This document shows positions 50,601-58,806 of a stretch of DNA of 64,000 nucleotides, in pieces. The translations under genes were made by a program, and so were the position numbers. How positions within the stretch are numbered: position 1 is the stretch's first letter; every line of letters starts with the position of its first letter. The DNA is taken from the NCBI RefSeq assembly GCF_030316895.1, contig NZ_JASZYV010000003.1:310001-374000 (forward strand), in the 5' to 3' direction. The notes below the pieces were generated by a model. It saw only the letters and a program-made list of their open reading frames with translations, did not search any database and had not been told where the DNA came from. This stretch comes from Variovorax dokdonensis. GTDB taxonomy: Bacteria > Pseudomonadota > Gammaproteobacteria > Burkholderiales > Burkholderiaceae_C.

Positions 50601-51126
50601 CCTGCGCGAGAACCTGCCGTCGGCCATCCTCATGGACATCAGCATGGACGAGATGGACGGCTGGGACGCCGCCTCCCGCGTGCGCCAGGCCGGCTACACC
50701 GAAGTGCCGATCCTCATCGTCTCGGCCAACGTCTTCGAGAACCAGGCCGAGCGCCTGCAGGCCGCCGGATGCCAGGCCTTCATCGGCAAGCCGGTGATCG
50801 AATCCGAGCTGATCGCCGTGCTCGAACGCCACCTGGGGCTGGAATGGTTGTCGCACCCGCCGGCTCATGGCGTAGGCACTGCGCAGATCGCCGACCCCGC
50901 CCCTGCGGCAATGCACTTGCCCGACGAAGCGCGCGCCGAGTTACTGCGGCTGGTGCAGTTGGGCCATGTGCGAGGCCTGCAGCAGTCGCTGGACCGCTTG
51001 GCCCAGGCCCACCCCTCTTTGGCTGCGGCCTGCAGCCACCTGCGCGGCATGGTCGCGCGATTCGAATTCGACAAGCTGCGCGCCGCGCTGGCCCAACCAC
51101 ATGCAGACCACACGCTCAATGCCTGA
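47677..51126 (+). CDS. Hybrid histidine kinase with NCS1-type permease input domain
   Basis: 1149 residues from a TTG start with AAGGAG six bases upstream (an ATG at residue 19 is the alternative). Residues about 30-510: an NCS1-family permease with roughly twelve helices (LTRGAGFGYLGSTITSLIYASFTF; VSQMKINLTNAYAGSLAWSNFF). Residues about 516-555: a cysteine cluster (CSVC, WCPAYGEPICSLCC, CHDRC) likely binding metal. Then two more membrane helices, a dimerisation helix with phosphoacceptor His701 (MTHELRTPLNS), an HATPase (N box LINLLANAVRF, DTGIG, GTGLGL), and a receiver with Asp987 (ILMDISMDEMDGW). The C-terminal 80 residues are helical. Divergent from urtA, so it probably senses a nucleobase, urea or amide, perhaps while carrying it. 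Confidence 0.9.
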   Translation: MQYQGTLPLPASTLFAHAMSSSLPGQKIFRIRRDYNTWVANETLEDYALRYTPRSFRKWSEFRVANAAFGATSFLALEAIGGSLALSYGFTNAMWAILVVGLITFLTGLPISYYAARHGVDMDLLTRGAGFGYLGSTITSLIYASFTFIFFALEAAILALAVQMYVDWPLPVLYLLSSLVIIPLVMRGITMISGLQLWTQPIWIVLFFLPFLAVLAKNPRLYADFTSLVGRVSGSSGFDPLMFGAGATVAFSLVVQIGEQVDYLRFLPEKTRESRFRWWTAVLVAGPGWIVPGMLKMMGGAFLAFLALQHEIPPEHAVEPTRMYLAGFAYVLTDPVWVMAITALFVVVSQMKINLTNAYAGSLAWSNFFARLTHSHPGRVVWLVFNVMIAVLLMTLGVFGALERVLGLYSNIAIAWVGALVADLVINKPLGYSPKTIEFKRAHLYDLNPVGLVSMVVAAGVAIVAYAGLLGEWAQAFSSFIALTVAMIASPLLARHTRGRYYLARTDVRRWTPGQVVRCSVCENRFESEDMAWCPAYGEPICSLCCTLESRCHDRCKKDSRAAEQISGWLRAWLPGRIATRLNFRVAHYLVVASSLVALVAGIMGIVYAQEGITGTGTELLRSPFLKVFALLSLVAVVGAWWVVLASESRHMAQEESNRHNHLLSEEIEAHQRTDAALQAAKEAAEAANQAKTRYVAGMTHELRTPLNSILGYSQILLKGGAPTPPPREALSTIHKSGEHMLGLIDGLLDLARIEAGRLQLEPAPLSLPQFLDEIVHMVRPQAEDKGLAFVYTVAGELPPWVLADAKRLRQILINLLANAVRFTESGTVTLLVDARREVLRFDVIDTGIGVAPQDRQRIFLPFERGAAGRRAGVPGTGLGLTITGLLTSLMGGELTLADSSSKGSTFSVRIYLRKVADPGPQVEARRPISGYFGPRRTLLVVDDQPVQRQMLAGMLMPLGFDVREAASGTECLDSLRENLPSAILMDISMDEMDGWDAASRVRQAGYTEVPILIVSANVFENQAERLQAAGCQAFIGKPVIESELIAVLERHLGLEWLSHPPAHGVGTAQIADPAPAAMHLPDEARAELLRLVQLGHVRGLQQSLDRLAQAHPSLAAACSHLRGMVARFEFDKLRAALAQPHADHTLNA

Positions 51127-52024
51127 AGATCCCATCGTCCTCGACGACGACCCCGCCGAGCGCCCTGTGGTGCTGGTGGTGGACGATGCGCCCAGCAGCC
51201 TGGGCTTGCTGTGCGATGCGCTCGAAGGCGCTGGCTACACCGTGCTGGTGGCCGCGGACGGCGAATCGGCGCTCGAACGCCTGGACTTCGTCGCGCCTGA
51301 CGCCATCCTGCTCGACGGCATGATGCCGGGGCTGTCGGGCTTCGACACCTGCCGGCGCATCAAGGCCAACCCCGCGCATGCGCACATCCCGGTGCTGTTC
51401 ATGACCGGCCTGTCGGAAACGCCGGACGTGGTCGAAGGCTTTGCCAGCGGCGGCGTGGACTATGTCGTCAAGCCGATTCGCGTGCAGGAAGTGCTGGCCC
51501 GCCTGCACACCCACACGCGCAACGCCCGCATCACGCGAATGGCCCGCGATGCGGTGGACGTGGCGGGCATGGGCACCGTGTTCGTCGATGCGCATGGCCG
51601 CATCGCGTGGCGATCGCCACAGGCCGCGCAGTGGCTGCCGCTGCTCGGACCCGTGGAGCACGCGGGCCACCTGCCGCGTGCGCTCACGCCGGCGCTGAAG
51701 GCCGGGGCTGCGCTTCGCGCCACCACCAGCACCGGCACGCGACTGTCGGTGCGAAACCTCGGCAGCGCCACGCTGGGCGAGACCATGCTGCTGCTGGCCC
51801 AGGAGCGCGGCGCTGGCGCGGGCCGGCTGGCCGAAGCGGCCCTGACGCCGCGCGAGACCGAGGTTCTTTCGTGGCTCGCCAAGGGCAAGACCAACCGCGA
51901 CATTGCCGAGATCCTGGGCATGAGCCCGAGGACCGTGAACAAGCATCTGGAGCACATCTTCGAGAAGCTGGGCGTGGAGACCCGTGCGGCAGCAGCGGCG
52001 CTGGCCAGCGGCCAGCTGGATTGA
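51119..52024 (+). CDS. Response regulator with LuxR-type DNA-binding domain
   Basis: 301 residues. Receiver domain with acidic pocket VVDDAP, phosphoacceptor Asp66 (ILLDGMMPG) and Lys in VVKPI; a middle segment (residues about 140-225) resembling a degenerate PAS; and a LuxR/GerE helix-turn-helix at the C-terminus (LTPRETEVLSWLAKGKTNRDIAEILGMSPRTVNKHLEHIFEKLGVE). Overlaps the kinase gene by eight bases, so made together with it. Best candidate for binding the ATACGT-N6-ACGTAT palindromes (inference). Confidence 0.93.
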   Translation: MPEDPIVLDDDPAERPVVLVVDDAPSSLGLLCDALEGAGYTVLVAADGESALERLDFVAPDAILLDGMMPGLSGFDTCRRIKANPAHAHIPVLFMTGLSETPDVVEGFASGGVDYVVKPIRVQEVLARLHTHTRNARITRMARDAVDVAGMGTVFVDAHGRIAWRSPQAAQWLPLLGPVEHAGHLPRALTPALKAGAALRATTSTGTRLSVRNLGSATLGETMLLLAQERGAGAGRLAEAALTPRETEVLSWLAKGKTNRDIAEILGMSPRTVNKHLEHIFEKLGVETRAAAAALASGQLD

Positions 52025-52101
52025 GGCGACTCCTTCCTACACGCGACGCGCCTGGCGTCGGCGACGATCTCGTCTTGCCCAGGACAAGTGAGAGGGAAGA
52101 T

Positions 52102-53067
52102 TTGCCCCTGAGTCGCATCAAGGAACGCCTGGCCCACGCCTTCAAGCGTCTGCGCCATCTGGTAATGGCCACGCCCGGCATCAACGTCATCGCGCGGGCC
52201 ATCCGCAACTACATCCTTCATCAGAGCGCCAACCAGGCCGGCAGCATGGCGTTCTCGTCGGTACTGGCCATGTTTCCGCTGCTGATCCTGCTGTCTGCCG
52301 GCGCGGCCTACATCGGCGAGCCCGGCGACGCGGCGGCATTGGTCTCGCGCGTGCTGAGCTACGCGCCGCAGCTGGTCTCCGACGCGATGCGCCCGGTGAT
52401 CGAACAGGTGATGGCACAGCGCAACCAGGCGCTCCTGGCCATCGGCTTCGTCGCGACGCTGTGGACCGCGTCTTCGGGCATGCAGTCGGTACGAACGGCG
52501 CTCAACCGCTCCTATGGCATTCAGCGCGGGTTGTCGTTCTGGAAGGCGCGGCTCAAGGTGACGCTGTTCACCGTGGTCGTCGGCGGCGCGGTGATCGTCA
52601 CCTTCAGCTCGGTGATCATCATGCCGTACGTGTGGAAACTGCTGGAGACGCAGGTCGGCGTCGGGCAGGACGTCATCTGGGCGCGCAACAGCGTCCGATA
52701 TGGCTCTGCCTTCCTGGTGCTCACCGTGCTCTACGCCCTGCTCTATGCCTGGCTGCCCGACATCCGCCAGCGCGTGCGCACCGTCCTGCCCGGCGCACTG
52801 GTCGGCGCGGCGATGTGGGTCGCATTGGCGGCCACGCTGTCGTACACGCTGCGTTCGGCCGGCAACCTGGCGCTGTTCTATGGCAGCTTTGCCGGCGTGG
52901 TGGCGACGCTGGTCTTTCTCTACCTGAGCGCGAGCACCCTGATCTACGGCGCGGAAGTCAACGCGGTGCTGCACGAGAAGGTGCAAGAAGGCGAACGAGG
53001 CGCCCAGCAAGACGCATCGGCCGACCAGGCCACCGGCGACCCGGCCAGCCCACCTTCGCCCGCCTGA
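52102..53067 (+). CDS. YihY/BrkB family inner membrane protein
   Basis: 321 residues with about six membrane helices. Family motifs: GSMAFSSVLAMFPLLILLSAG, LWTASSGMQSVRTALNRSYG and LYAWLPDIRQRVRTVLPGALVGAAMW. Once annotated as ribonuclease BN, a view now abandoned; role unknown. TTG at 52102 is favoured by GAGGGAAGA in front; the first ATG (codon 22) would cut a conserved basic helix. Starts 77 bases after the response regulator. Confidence 0.88.
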   Translation: MPLSRIKERLAHAFKRLRHLVMATPGINVIARAIRNYILHQSANQAGSMAFSSVLAMFPLLILLSAGAAYIGEPGDAAALVSRVLSYAPQLVSDAMRPVIEQVMAQRNQALLAIGFVATLWTASSGMQSVRTALNRSYGIQRGLSFWKARLKVTLFTVVVGGAVIVTFSSVIIMPYVWKLLETQVGVGQDVIWARNSVRYGSAFLVLTVLYALLYAWLPDIRQRVRTVLPGALVGAAMWVALAATLSYTLRSAGNLALFYGSFAGVVATLVFLYLSASTLIYGAEVNAVLHEKVQEGERGAQQDASADQATGDPASPPSPA

Positions 53068-53206
53068 AGCAAGCCGGGCGAGCAATTCACTCGGGCGCAT
53101 CGGGCCCGGCCTGCACGCATCGCCCGGCGGCGAGACAATCGGCGCTGGCCGATCCGCGCAACTCTCCGCGACCGGCGCGCCACCGCTGCAGCCCCTGCTC
53201 ATTTTC

Positions 53207-54436
53207 ATGTCGTCCCACCCCGCCCCGTCGGCGCCCGCCGCTTCCCCCGAGTTCTCGCTTCGCAAGATCGCCGTTCCCGCCTTCGGGCCGTCTCTGCTCT
53301 TCGGGCTGGGCGAAGGCGCCATCCTGCCCATCATTCCGCTGACCGCGCGCGATCTGGGCGCCTCGGTGTCGATGGCGGCTCTGATCGTCGGCCTCATCAG
53401 CCTGGGCTCGCTGCTCAACAACATTCCCGCCTCGCTCATCACCATGCGCTGGGGCGAACGCTGGGCCATCGTCGCGGCCGGCGTGTGGAGCGCCATCGGC
53501 ATGGCCTTGGCCGTGATGACGTCGCACCTGGGCCTGTTCGCCGCCGGCTGCGTCATGGTGGGCATGTCGCAGGCGGTCTACAACCTCGCGCGGCAAAGCT
53601 ACATGACCGAGGCCGTGCCCATCATGTACCGGGCTCGCGCGCTCTCCACGCTCGGCGGCGTGATGCGCATCGGCATGTTTGCCGGGCCGTTCCTTTCGGC
53701 GGCGGCCGTGCATGCCTTCGGCTTGCAGGCAGCCTATGTCATCGGCATCGTGGCGGTTCTGGGCGCGGCGGCGCTGGGGGCGAGCATGCCCGACCTTCCG
53801 CCGCTGCAACTGCCACCGGGCCAGGCGGCGCCCACGGCGGTCACGCTGCGATCCACGCTGCAGGACCACCGGCGCCTGTTCCTCACGCTGGGCATCGGAG
53901 TGCTGCTCGTGAGCGCCGTGCGCGCATCGCGCCAGGCGGTCATTCCGCTGTGGGCAGACCACCTGATGCTGGCGCCGGCCGTTGCGTCGCTCATCTATGG
54001 CCTGGCGGGCGGCATCGACATGCTGGTGTTCTATCCCGCCGGCAAGGTGATGGACCGCAAGGGTCGCGCATGGGTTGCCGTGCCTTCGATGCTGATCATG
54101 GGCCTGGCGATGCTGGCGATGCCGCTGACCACCGGCTTCGTCAGCCTGCTGATCGCCGCGCTGGCCGTCGGCTTCGGCAATGGCATCGGCTCCGGACTGA
54201 TCATGACGCTGGGCGCCGACCACTCGCCCCGCCATGGGCGCGCCCATTTCCTGGGCGTGTGGCGTCTGCTGTCGGACATCGGCGCCTCCTGCGGGCCGGC
54301 GCTGCTCTCCTTCCTGGCGGCGAGCCTGTCGCTGGCGGCGGGCATCGCCAGCACCGGCTTGCTGGCGCTGGCTGCGGCCGCGGCCTTGGCCATCTGGATT
54401 CCGCCGCGGCGCCGCAGCCCCGACAAGGAACACTGA
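53207..54436 (+). CDS. Major facilitator superfamily transporter
   Basis: 409 residues, about twelve membrane helices with central loop near residues 195-215 and the MFS loop motif KVMDRKGRAW after helix 8. Resembles the drug/metabolite exporter branch (GLGEGAILPIIPLTARDLGAS). Substrate unknown; alone on the plus strand between BrkB and the phospholipase-D gene. Confidence 0.9.
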   Translation: MSSHPAPSAPAASPEFSLRKIAVPAFGPSLLFGLGEGAILPIIPLTARDLGASVSMAALIVGLISLGSLLNNIPASLITMRWGERWAIVAAGVWSAIGMALAVMTSHLGLFAAGCVMVGMSQAVYNLARQSYMTEAVPIMYRARALSTLGGVMRIGMFAGPFLSAAAVHAFGLQAAYVIGIVAVLGAAALGASMPDLPPLQLPPGQAAPTAVTLRSTLQDHRRLFLTLGIGVLLVSAVRASRQAVIPLWADHLMLAPAVASLIYGLAGGIDMLVFYPAGKVMDRKGRAWVAVPSMLIMGLAMLAMPLTTGFVSLLIAALAVGFGNGIGSGLIMTLGADHSPRHGRAHFLGVWRLLSDIGASCGPALLSFLAASLSLAAGIASTGLLALAAAAALAIWIPPRRRSPDKEH

Positions 54437-54456
54437 CGCCACAATGGCACACCACC

Positions 54457-56073
54457 ATGTGCCCGATCGCTCGTCGCCAGTTCGCCCATCCTTCGACCCG
54501 CCCAGGCCTTTGGTCATGCGCCTTGAGGTGGATGGCCGTCGCGCTGCTTGGCGCCAACCTCGCGCTCTTGTCCGGATGCGCCCTGCCGCCACTGGACGGG
54601 CGCCCTTCATCGCAGGCGCTGCCGCAGGTCGAAGCCCGCACCACGTCGCTCGGACGTGAGATCGGCGCCGTCGCGGCGCAGCACCCGCAACAGACGGGCA
54701 TCCATGCACTGCGCGACGCACGCGAGGCCTTTGCCGCCCGCGTGCTGCTCGCACGCCAGGCCGAGCGAACGCTGGATGTGCAGTACTACATCTGGCGCGA
54801 CGACACCACCGGTCATCTGCTGCTGGACGAACTGCGCCAGGCCGCCGATCGCGGCGTACGCGTGCGCCTTCTGCTGGACGACAACGGCATCGCCGGCATG
54901 GACGATGCGCTGGCCGCGCTCGACGCGCATCCGCAGGTGGACGTGCGCCTGTTCAACCCCTTCGCGTTCCGGTCATTCAAGCCGCTGGGCTTCGTCACCG
55001 ACTTCCAGCGCGCCAACCGGCGCATGCACAACAAGAGCTTCACCGCCGACAACGTTGCCACCATCGTCGGTGGGCGCAACGTGGGCGACGAGTACTTCGG
55101 CGCCACCGACGGCGTGCTGTTCGCCGACCTCGACGTGCTCGCGGTCGGCTCGTCGGTCGACGAAGTCTCGGCCGCCTTCGATGCCTACTGGTCCAGCGCG
55201 TCGGCCTATCCGTTGTCGTCGCTGGTGAGCATGCCGTCGGCGCAGGCGTTGCAGGCCATCGAGGACCGCGCCGCGCGCATCGACCGGTCCGAACACGCCG
55301 CCAGCTACAAGCAGGCCGTGCGGGCGTTGCCGTACTTTCAGCACGACTCGAAAGCCGATGTGCCCTTCGTGTGGGCGAACGCACGTGTGCTGGTCGACAA
55401 CCCGGCCAAGGGCCTGGGCGAGGCCGCGCCCGAGCAACTGTTGCTGCACCACATGGGCGAGGCCATCGGCGAACCGCAGCGCAACCTCGACCTCGTGTCG
55501 CCGTACTTCGTGCCGACGCGCCAGGGCGCGGAATACTTCGTGGGGTTGGCGCAGCGCGGCGTGCGCGTGCGCATCTTGACCAATTCGATGGCAGCCACCG
55601 ACGTCCTTGCCGTGCATTCGGGCTACGCGCGCCATCGCGAGCAGCTCGTGCAAGGGGGCGTGACGCTGCTCGAGCTCAAGCCCGACGCGCAGGACCGATC
55701 CGGCGCGTCGTCGTCCAAGGACACATCGCTCGGCAGTTCCGGCTCCAGCCTGCATGCCAAGACCTTTGGCGTCGACGGGGAGCGGGTCTTCGTGGGGTCG
55801 TTCAACTTCGATCCACGCTCGGCGAGGCTGAACACCGAGCTGGGCCTGGTGATTCAAAGCCCTCAGCTGGCAGCCACGATGGCCAAGGTGTTCGATACCG
55901 CCGCCCCGCAGAGCGCCTGGGAGGTCCGGCTCGATCCGCAGACACAGGCATTGCGGTGGGTCGACACCGCCCGGCAACCCGAGCAGATCCTGGAAACGGA
56001 GCCCTTGACCCATTGGTGGCAGCGCGCCTGTGTGCGGCTGCTCGGCCTGCTGCCGATCGAATGGATGCTCTAG
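54457..56073 (+). CDS. Phospholipase D family lipoprotein (cardiolipin synthase-like)
   Basis: 538 residues. Lipobox LLSGC in MAVALLGANLALLSGCALPP marks a lipoprotein. Two HxKx4D motifs: MHNKSFTADN and LHAKTFGVDG, each with downstream GGRN or GSFN, the paired active site of PLD/ClsC-type enzymes. Likely periplasm-facing phosphatidyl transfer. ATG 54457 gives a basic signal N-region; ATG 54532 would begin right at the hydrophobic part and has GAGG closer, so the start is open. Long upstream frame is a shadow of the MFS gene. Confidence 0.9.
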   Translation: MCPIARRQFAHPSTRPGLWSCALRWMAVALLGANLALLSGCALPPLDGRPSSQALPQVEARTTSLGREIGAVAAQHPQQTGIHALRDAREAFAARVLLARQAERTLDVQYYIWRDDTTGHLLLDELRQAADRGVRVRLLLDDNGIAGMDDALAALDAHPQVDVRLFNPFAFRSFKPLGFVTDFQRANRRMHNKSFTADNVATIVGGRNVGDEYFGATDGVLFADLDVLAVGSSVDEVSAAFDAYWSSASAYPLSSLVSMPSAQALQAIEDRAARIDRSEHAASYKQAVRALPYFQHDSKADVPFVWANARVLVDNPAKGLGEAAPEQLLLHHMGEAIGEPQRNLDLVSPYFVPTRQGAEYFVGLAQRGVRVRILTNSMAATDVLAVHSGYARHREQLVQGGVTLLELKPDAQDRSGASSSKDTSLGSSGSSLHAKTFGVDGERVFVGSFNFDPRSARLNTELGLVIQSPQLAATMAKVFDTAAPQSAWEVRLDPQTQALRWVDTARQPEQILETEPLTHWWQRACVRLLGLLPIEWML

Positions 56074-56093
56074 CGTCGCATGCGGGGCCGCAT

Positions 56094-56366
56094 TCAGCGG
56101 CGCAGCCAGGACGCGAAGCGGCTGCACCAGCTGCGCGCCTGCAGCAGCCGACGCTGATCGCGCTGCTGCGCAACCCACTCCAACGTACGTGCCACGCGTT
56201 CGGCGCGTTCGGCGTCATCGCCCATCGGCTCGGCGCGCCAGCGAGCGGCCAATTGCCTCAGCTCGGCACTGGAGTGAAGGTGGGTCTTGTTGGGGCCTGA
56301 TGAAGACTCGCCGCCGTCGGCTTCGTGGCAAGCGTGGAGCGATGAAGACGCGACGGCGAGTTGCAT
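56094..56366 (-). CDS. Small hypothetical protein
   Basis: 90 residues, unrecognised. Mostly helical and rich in Ala/Arg (AELRQLAARWRAEPMGDDAERAERVARTLEWVAQQRDQ), without signal or membrane segment. AGG lies three bases before the ATG, which is tight. Convergent with the phospholipase-D gene. An overlapping plus-strand frame is less convincing. Confidence 0.5.
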   Translation of the reverse strand: MQLAVASSSLHACHEADGGESSSGPNKTHLHSSAELRQLAARWRAEPMGDDAERAERVARTLEWVAQQRDQRRLLQARSWCSRFASWLRR

Positions 56367-56484
56367 GACCTGATCCCGGTTCCTGGTTGAGCAGCGAAGA
56401 AGCCGCTACCGTAGCCGCCGCTGTTCGGCAGGCTTGCAGGTTGAGGGGGTCAGGTGATGCGGGGGTTGTCCTACGCGTCCTACG

Positions 56485-56652
56485 TCAGCCCTGGTGTGCT
56501 CGCTTGCCGACGTTCTTCTTGCTGCGCGTTGCCGGGCCGCGCTCCAGGCTGCGGCGCTGGCCCGTTCCGTGGCGGACCGCGGGGTAGCCTTCCAGTGGCT
56601 TCGGCGGCTTGGTGGCTTTGCGGTCTGCTTCGGTGACGATCTTGTTGCCCAT
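56485..56652 (-). CDS. Small basic protein of 55 residues
   Basis: Starts MGNKIVTEADRKATKPPKP and ends KKNVGKRAHQG; about a quarter of the residues are Lys or Arg. AAGGA sits six bases before the ATG. Highly charged and probably unstructured, it could bind nucleic acid or ribosomes. I recognise no family. Lies between two other minus-strand hypothetical genes. Confidence 0.55.
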   Translation of the reverse strand: MGNKIVTEADRKATKPPKPLEGYPAVRHGTGQRRSLERGPATRSKKNVGKRAHQG

Positions 56653-56715
56653 GGTGTTTCCTTGACAGTTTCGGATGAAGCCGCGAATTGTACGGAGGGC
56701 GCCGGAGTCAGCCCT

Positions 56716-57252
56716 TCAACGCCGTCGCAGCAAGCGCCTCAGCCAACGCGGCCAACGCCTTCCCCGACCGATCGCCACTTCGCGGAACATGGCGCGATGT
56801 TCTTCCAGGGCCTGCTCCAACGCGCGCAAATTCGATTCGTTGTAGATCCACGCACCTGACACCACGATCTTCCCCGACTGCGCAGCCTTGACCTGGATGT
56901 CGGTGGTGCCGATGCGCTCCACCACCGCCACGCGTGCCGAAGCCTGCATGGCCGGGTCGCCCTCGGATGGAATAGGCCGCGACAAGTCGAAGCTGATCAT
57001 CTGCACACGCGGATGGAAGTGTGCGATGTGCGCACAAGCCTCGTACAGCAGCAAGGCGCCGACGTTGCGCGGCTCATCCTGCACGACCGACGTGGGCGCG
57101 AAGGTTTCGAAATGCACGTCCGCGCCGCCATTGCTCACCACCACAGGGTCGACGCGCCCCAGGAACACCTGGCCCGCGAACATGAGCATGGGCTGACCCA
57201 GTCGATACGGCCCGCCACCGGGGCCGCTGATCTGAACGAGTGGAGCTTCCAT
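56716..57252 (-). CDS. Hypothetical protein, possibly thioesterase-like fold
   Basis: 178 residues. The central part (VHFETFAPTSVVQDEPRNVGALLLYEACAHIAHFHPRVQMISFDLSRPI) has an alternating helix-strand look like hotdog-fold proteins, but no signature I can name. The C-terminus ends in a strongly basic helix (RWPRWLRRLLRRR) that could touch membrane or RNA. No signal peptide. Function unknown. Confidence 0.65.
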   Translation of the reverse strand: MEAPLVQISGPGGGPYRLGQPMLMFAGQVFLGRVDPVVVSNGGADVHFETFAPTSVVQDEPRNVGALLLYEACAHIAHFHPRVQMISFDLSRPIPSEGDPAMQASARVAVVERIGTTDIQVKAAQSGKIVVSGAWIYNESNLRALEQALEEHRAMFREVAIGRGRRWPRWLRRLLRRR

Positions 57253-57396
57253 AGGAACGGTCCGCAGACTGCGGACAGTGACCTTGCATCATAAGTTGCG
57301 TCGGTCGCTGGACACTTGCAAACCGCTCGGTTATGGTCGGCCCGCGTTTGAAACACGAGACATTCGTGCCCCGACTTGTTTATGGAGGAATGCTTT

Positions 57397-58221
57397 ATGC
57401 CGCTTTTCAGGCTCAATGCGATCTGCCTGGCCGTCTTGCTCAGTGCCTGCGCCAGCTCGCCCCCCTCGGCCACCGGCGCCTCGTCGTCGAACATGGCGGG
57501 CAGCATGACATCGACGGGTGCGGTTGTCGCGCCTCAGGCCGCCACCGCCAGCGCGAATGCGGTCGACCCCGCAGCCGTCCAGGCGGTCAAGAGCATGAGC
57601 AGCTATCTGCAGACGCTGCAGCGCTTCGCCGTGACGGTGGACCTGACCGGTGAACGCGTTCTGTCCGATGGCCAGAAGCTCATGCACTCGGCCGAGGCCG
57701 ACATGCAGGTGGCACGCCCGAACCGCGTCGCCGTGCAGACCGCCACGGCCACGTCGCGCCGCAACCTCTACTACAACGGCAAGAAGGTCACGCTGCAGTT
57801 CCCGGACGCCAACTACTACTCGAGCGTCGACTACACGGGCACGGTGGCCGAACTCATCGACCGCCTCAAGGCCAACTACGGCGTCGAGTTTCCTGCGTCC
57901 GACCTGTTCCTGCTCGGCACGCCCGCCGCGCCGCTGGACAACCTGACCTCGGCCATGAACGCCGGACAGTCGCTCATCGACGGCGTCGTGTGCGACCAAT
58001 ACGCTTTCCGTCAACCTGGCATCGACTGGCAGATCTGGATCTCCACCGGTCCCAACCCGTTGCCGCTGAAGCTCGTCATCACCGACCTGACCGACGATGC
58101 CCGACCACAATCGGTCACGCATTTCAGCTGGACCATGCGGCCGTCGTTCCCCGACTCGCGGTTCACCTACGTCCCCAGCAGCAGCGCCAAGGCCATCGAG
58201 ATGGTCCCGGTCAAGAAGTGA
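57397..58221 (+). CDS. DUF2092 family lipoprotein
   Basis: 274 residues. Lipobox LLSAC (residue Cys about 18), a Ser/Ala-rich linker, then a DUF2092 domain (YLQTLQRFAVTVDLTGERVLSDGQKLMHSAEADMQVARPNR; LYYNGKKVTLQFPDANYYSSV). The fold resembles LolA/LolB-type outer-membrane lipoprotein carriers, so a lipid- or lipoprotein-handling role is possible. GGAGGAATG lies at fitting distance before the ATG. Followed 10 bases later by a secreted Asn-rich protein. Confidence 0.85.
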   Translation: MPLFRLNAICLAVLLSACASSPPSATGASSSNMAGSMTSTGAVVAPQAATASANAVDPAAVQAVKSMSSYLQTLQRFAVTVDLTGERVLSDGQKLMHSAEADMQVARPNRVAVQTATATSRRNLYYNGKKVTLQFPDANYYSSVDYTGTVAELIDRLKANYGVEFPASDLFLLGTPAAPLDNLTSAMNAGQSLIDGVVCDQYAFRQPGIDWQIWISTGPNPLPLKLVITDLTDDARPQSVTHFSWTMRPSFPDSRFTYVPSSSAKAIEMVPVKK

Positions 58222-58231
58222 GGTGCATGCC

Positions 58232-58765
58232 ATGAAGACTCGACTCCATACCCTTTCCCTGATCGGCGGCGCGCTCGCCATGGTGACTGCCTCCGCACTC
58301 TGGTCGCCTGAAGCGGATGCGCGTCCTGCGCGCGGCGGCGGCGGCGGTGCACATGCGGGCGGAGGCCACGCAGGCGGTGCACGCGCAGGCGGCGGCCGGC
58401 CGCAGGTCAACAACGCGAGGGCCGACTCCCGGACGAGGGATGTGCGCTCGAACAGCGTCAACAACGTGTCGAACCGCAGCGCCAACGTCAACCGCAACAC
58501 GAACATCAACAGCAACCGCAATGTCAACGTCAACGTGGACAGAGGCGGTTGCTGCGGCTGGGACAACGACTACCACCCGGTCGCCACGGCGGCTGCAGTC
58601 ACGGCCACGGTGGCGGTCACCTCTGCGGTGGTCGGTTCGATCGTGCGCACGGTGCCTTCGGGCTGCTCGGCCGTGAACTATGGCGGCATGATCTACCAGC
58701 AGTGCGGCGCTACCTGGTATCAGCCGCAGGGTTCGCAATACATCGTGGTGAACCCGCCGTATTGA
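58232..58765 (+). CDS. Exported Gly/Asn-rich protein, partner of the DUF2092 gene
   Basis: 177 residues. Signal peptide (LIGGALAMVTASALWSPEADA), a Gly/His/Ala-rich stretch, an Asn-rich repeat (about residues 60-105, RNTNINSNRNVNVNVD), one hydrophobic segment (ATAAAVTATVAVTSAVVGSIV) and a C-terminal motif GGMIYQQCGATWYQPQG. That tail is seen in small exported proteins paired with DUF2092; function unknown. Probably anchored by the hydrophobic segment with the tail in the periplasm. Confidence 0.8.
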   Translation: MKTRLHTLSLIGGALAMVTASALWSPEADARPARGGGGGAHAGGGHAGGARAGGGRPQVNNARADSRTRDVRSNSVNNVSNRSANVNRNTNINSNRNVNVNVDRGGCCGWDNDYHPVATAAAVTATVAVTSAVVGSIVRTVPSGCSAVNYGGMIYQQCGATWYQPQGSQYIVVNPPY

Positions 58766-58789
58766 TAGGAGCTCGGCATGCCGCAAAGC

Positions 58790-58806
58790 GGCGAGCCGCG
58801 CTCGCC
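58790..58806. terminator. Hairpin between convergent genes
   Basis: GGCGAGC-CGC-GCTCGCC, perfect seven-base arms, overlapping the end of the sulfatase gene and following the exported-protein gene by 24 bases. No T-tract on either side, so termination is only suggested by position. Confidence 0.35.

Noticed and set aside
47520..51323. 1267-codon plus-strand frame overlapping the kinase gene
   Set aside because: Out-of-frame shadow with Arg/Ala/Gly/Pro-biased composition; the kinase frame holds every expected motif.
53485..54456. N-terminal extension that would make the phospholipase-D gene 862 codons long
   Set aside because: It is the second frame of the MFS gene; a lipoprotein signal begins after 54457.
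56030..56368. 112-codon plus-strand frame over the small minus-strand gene at 56094
   Set aside because: Starts inside the phospholipase-D gene, lacks a ribosome site and has Arg/Ala-biased shadow composition.
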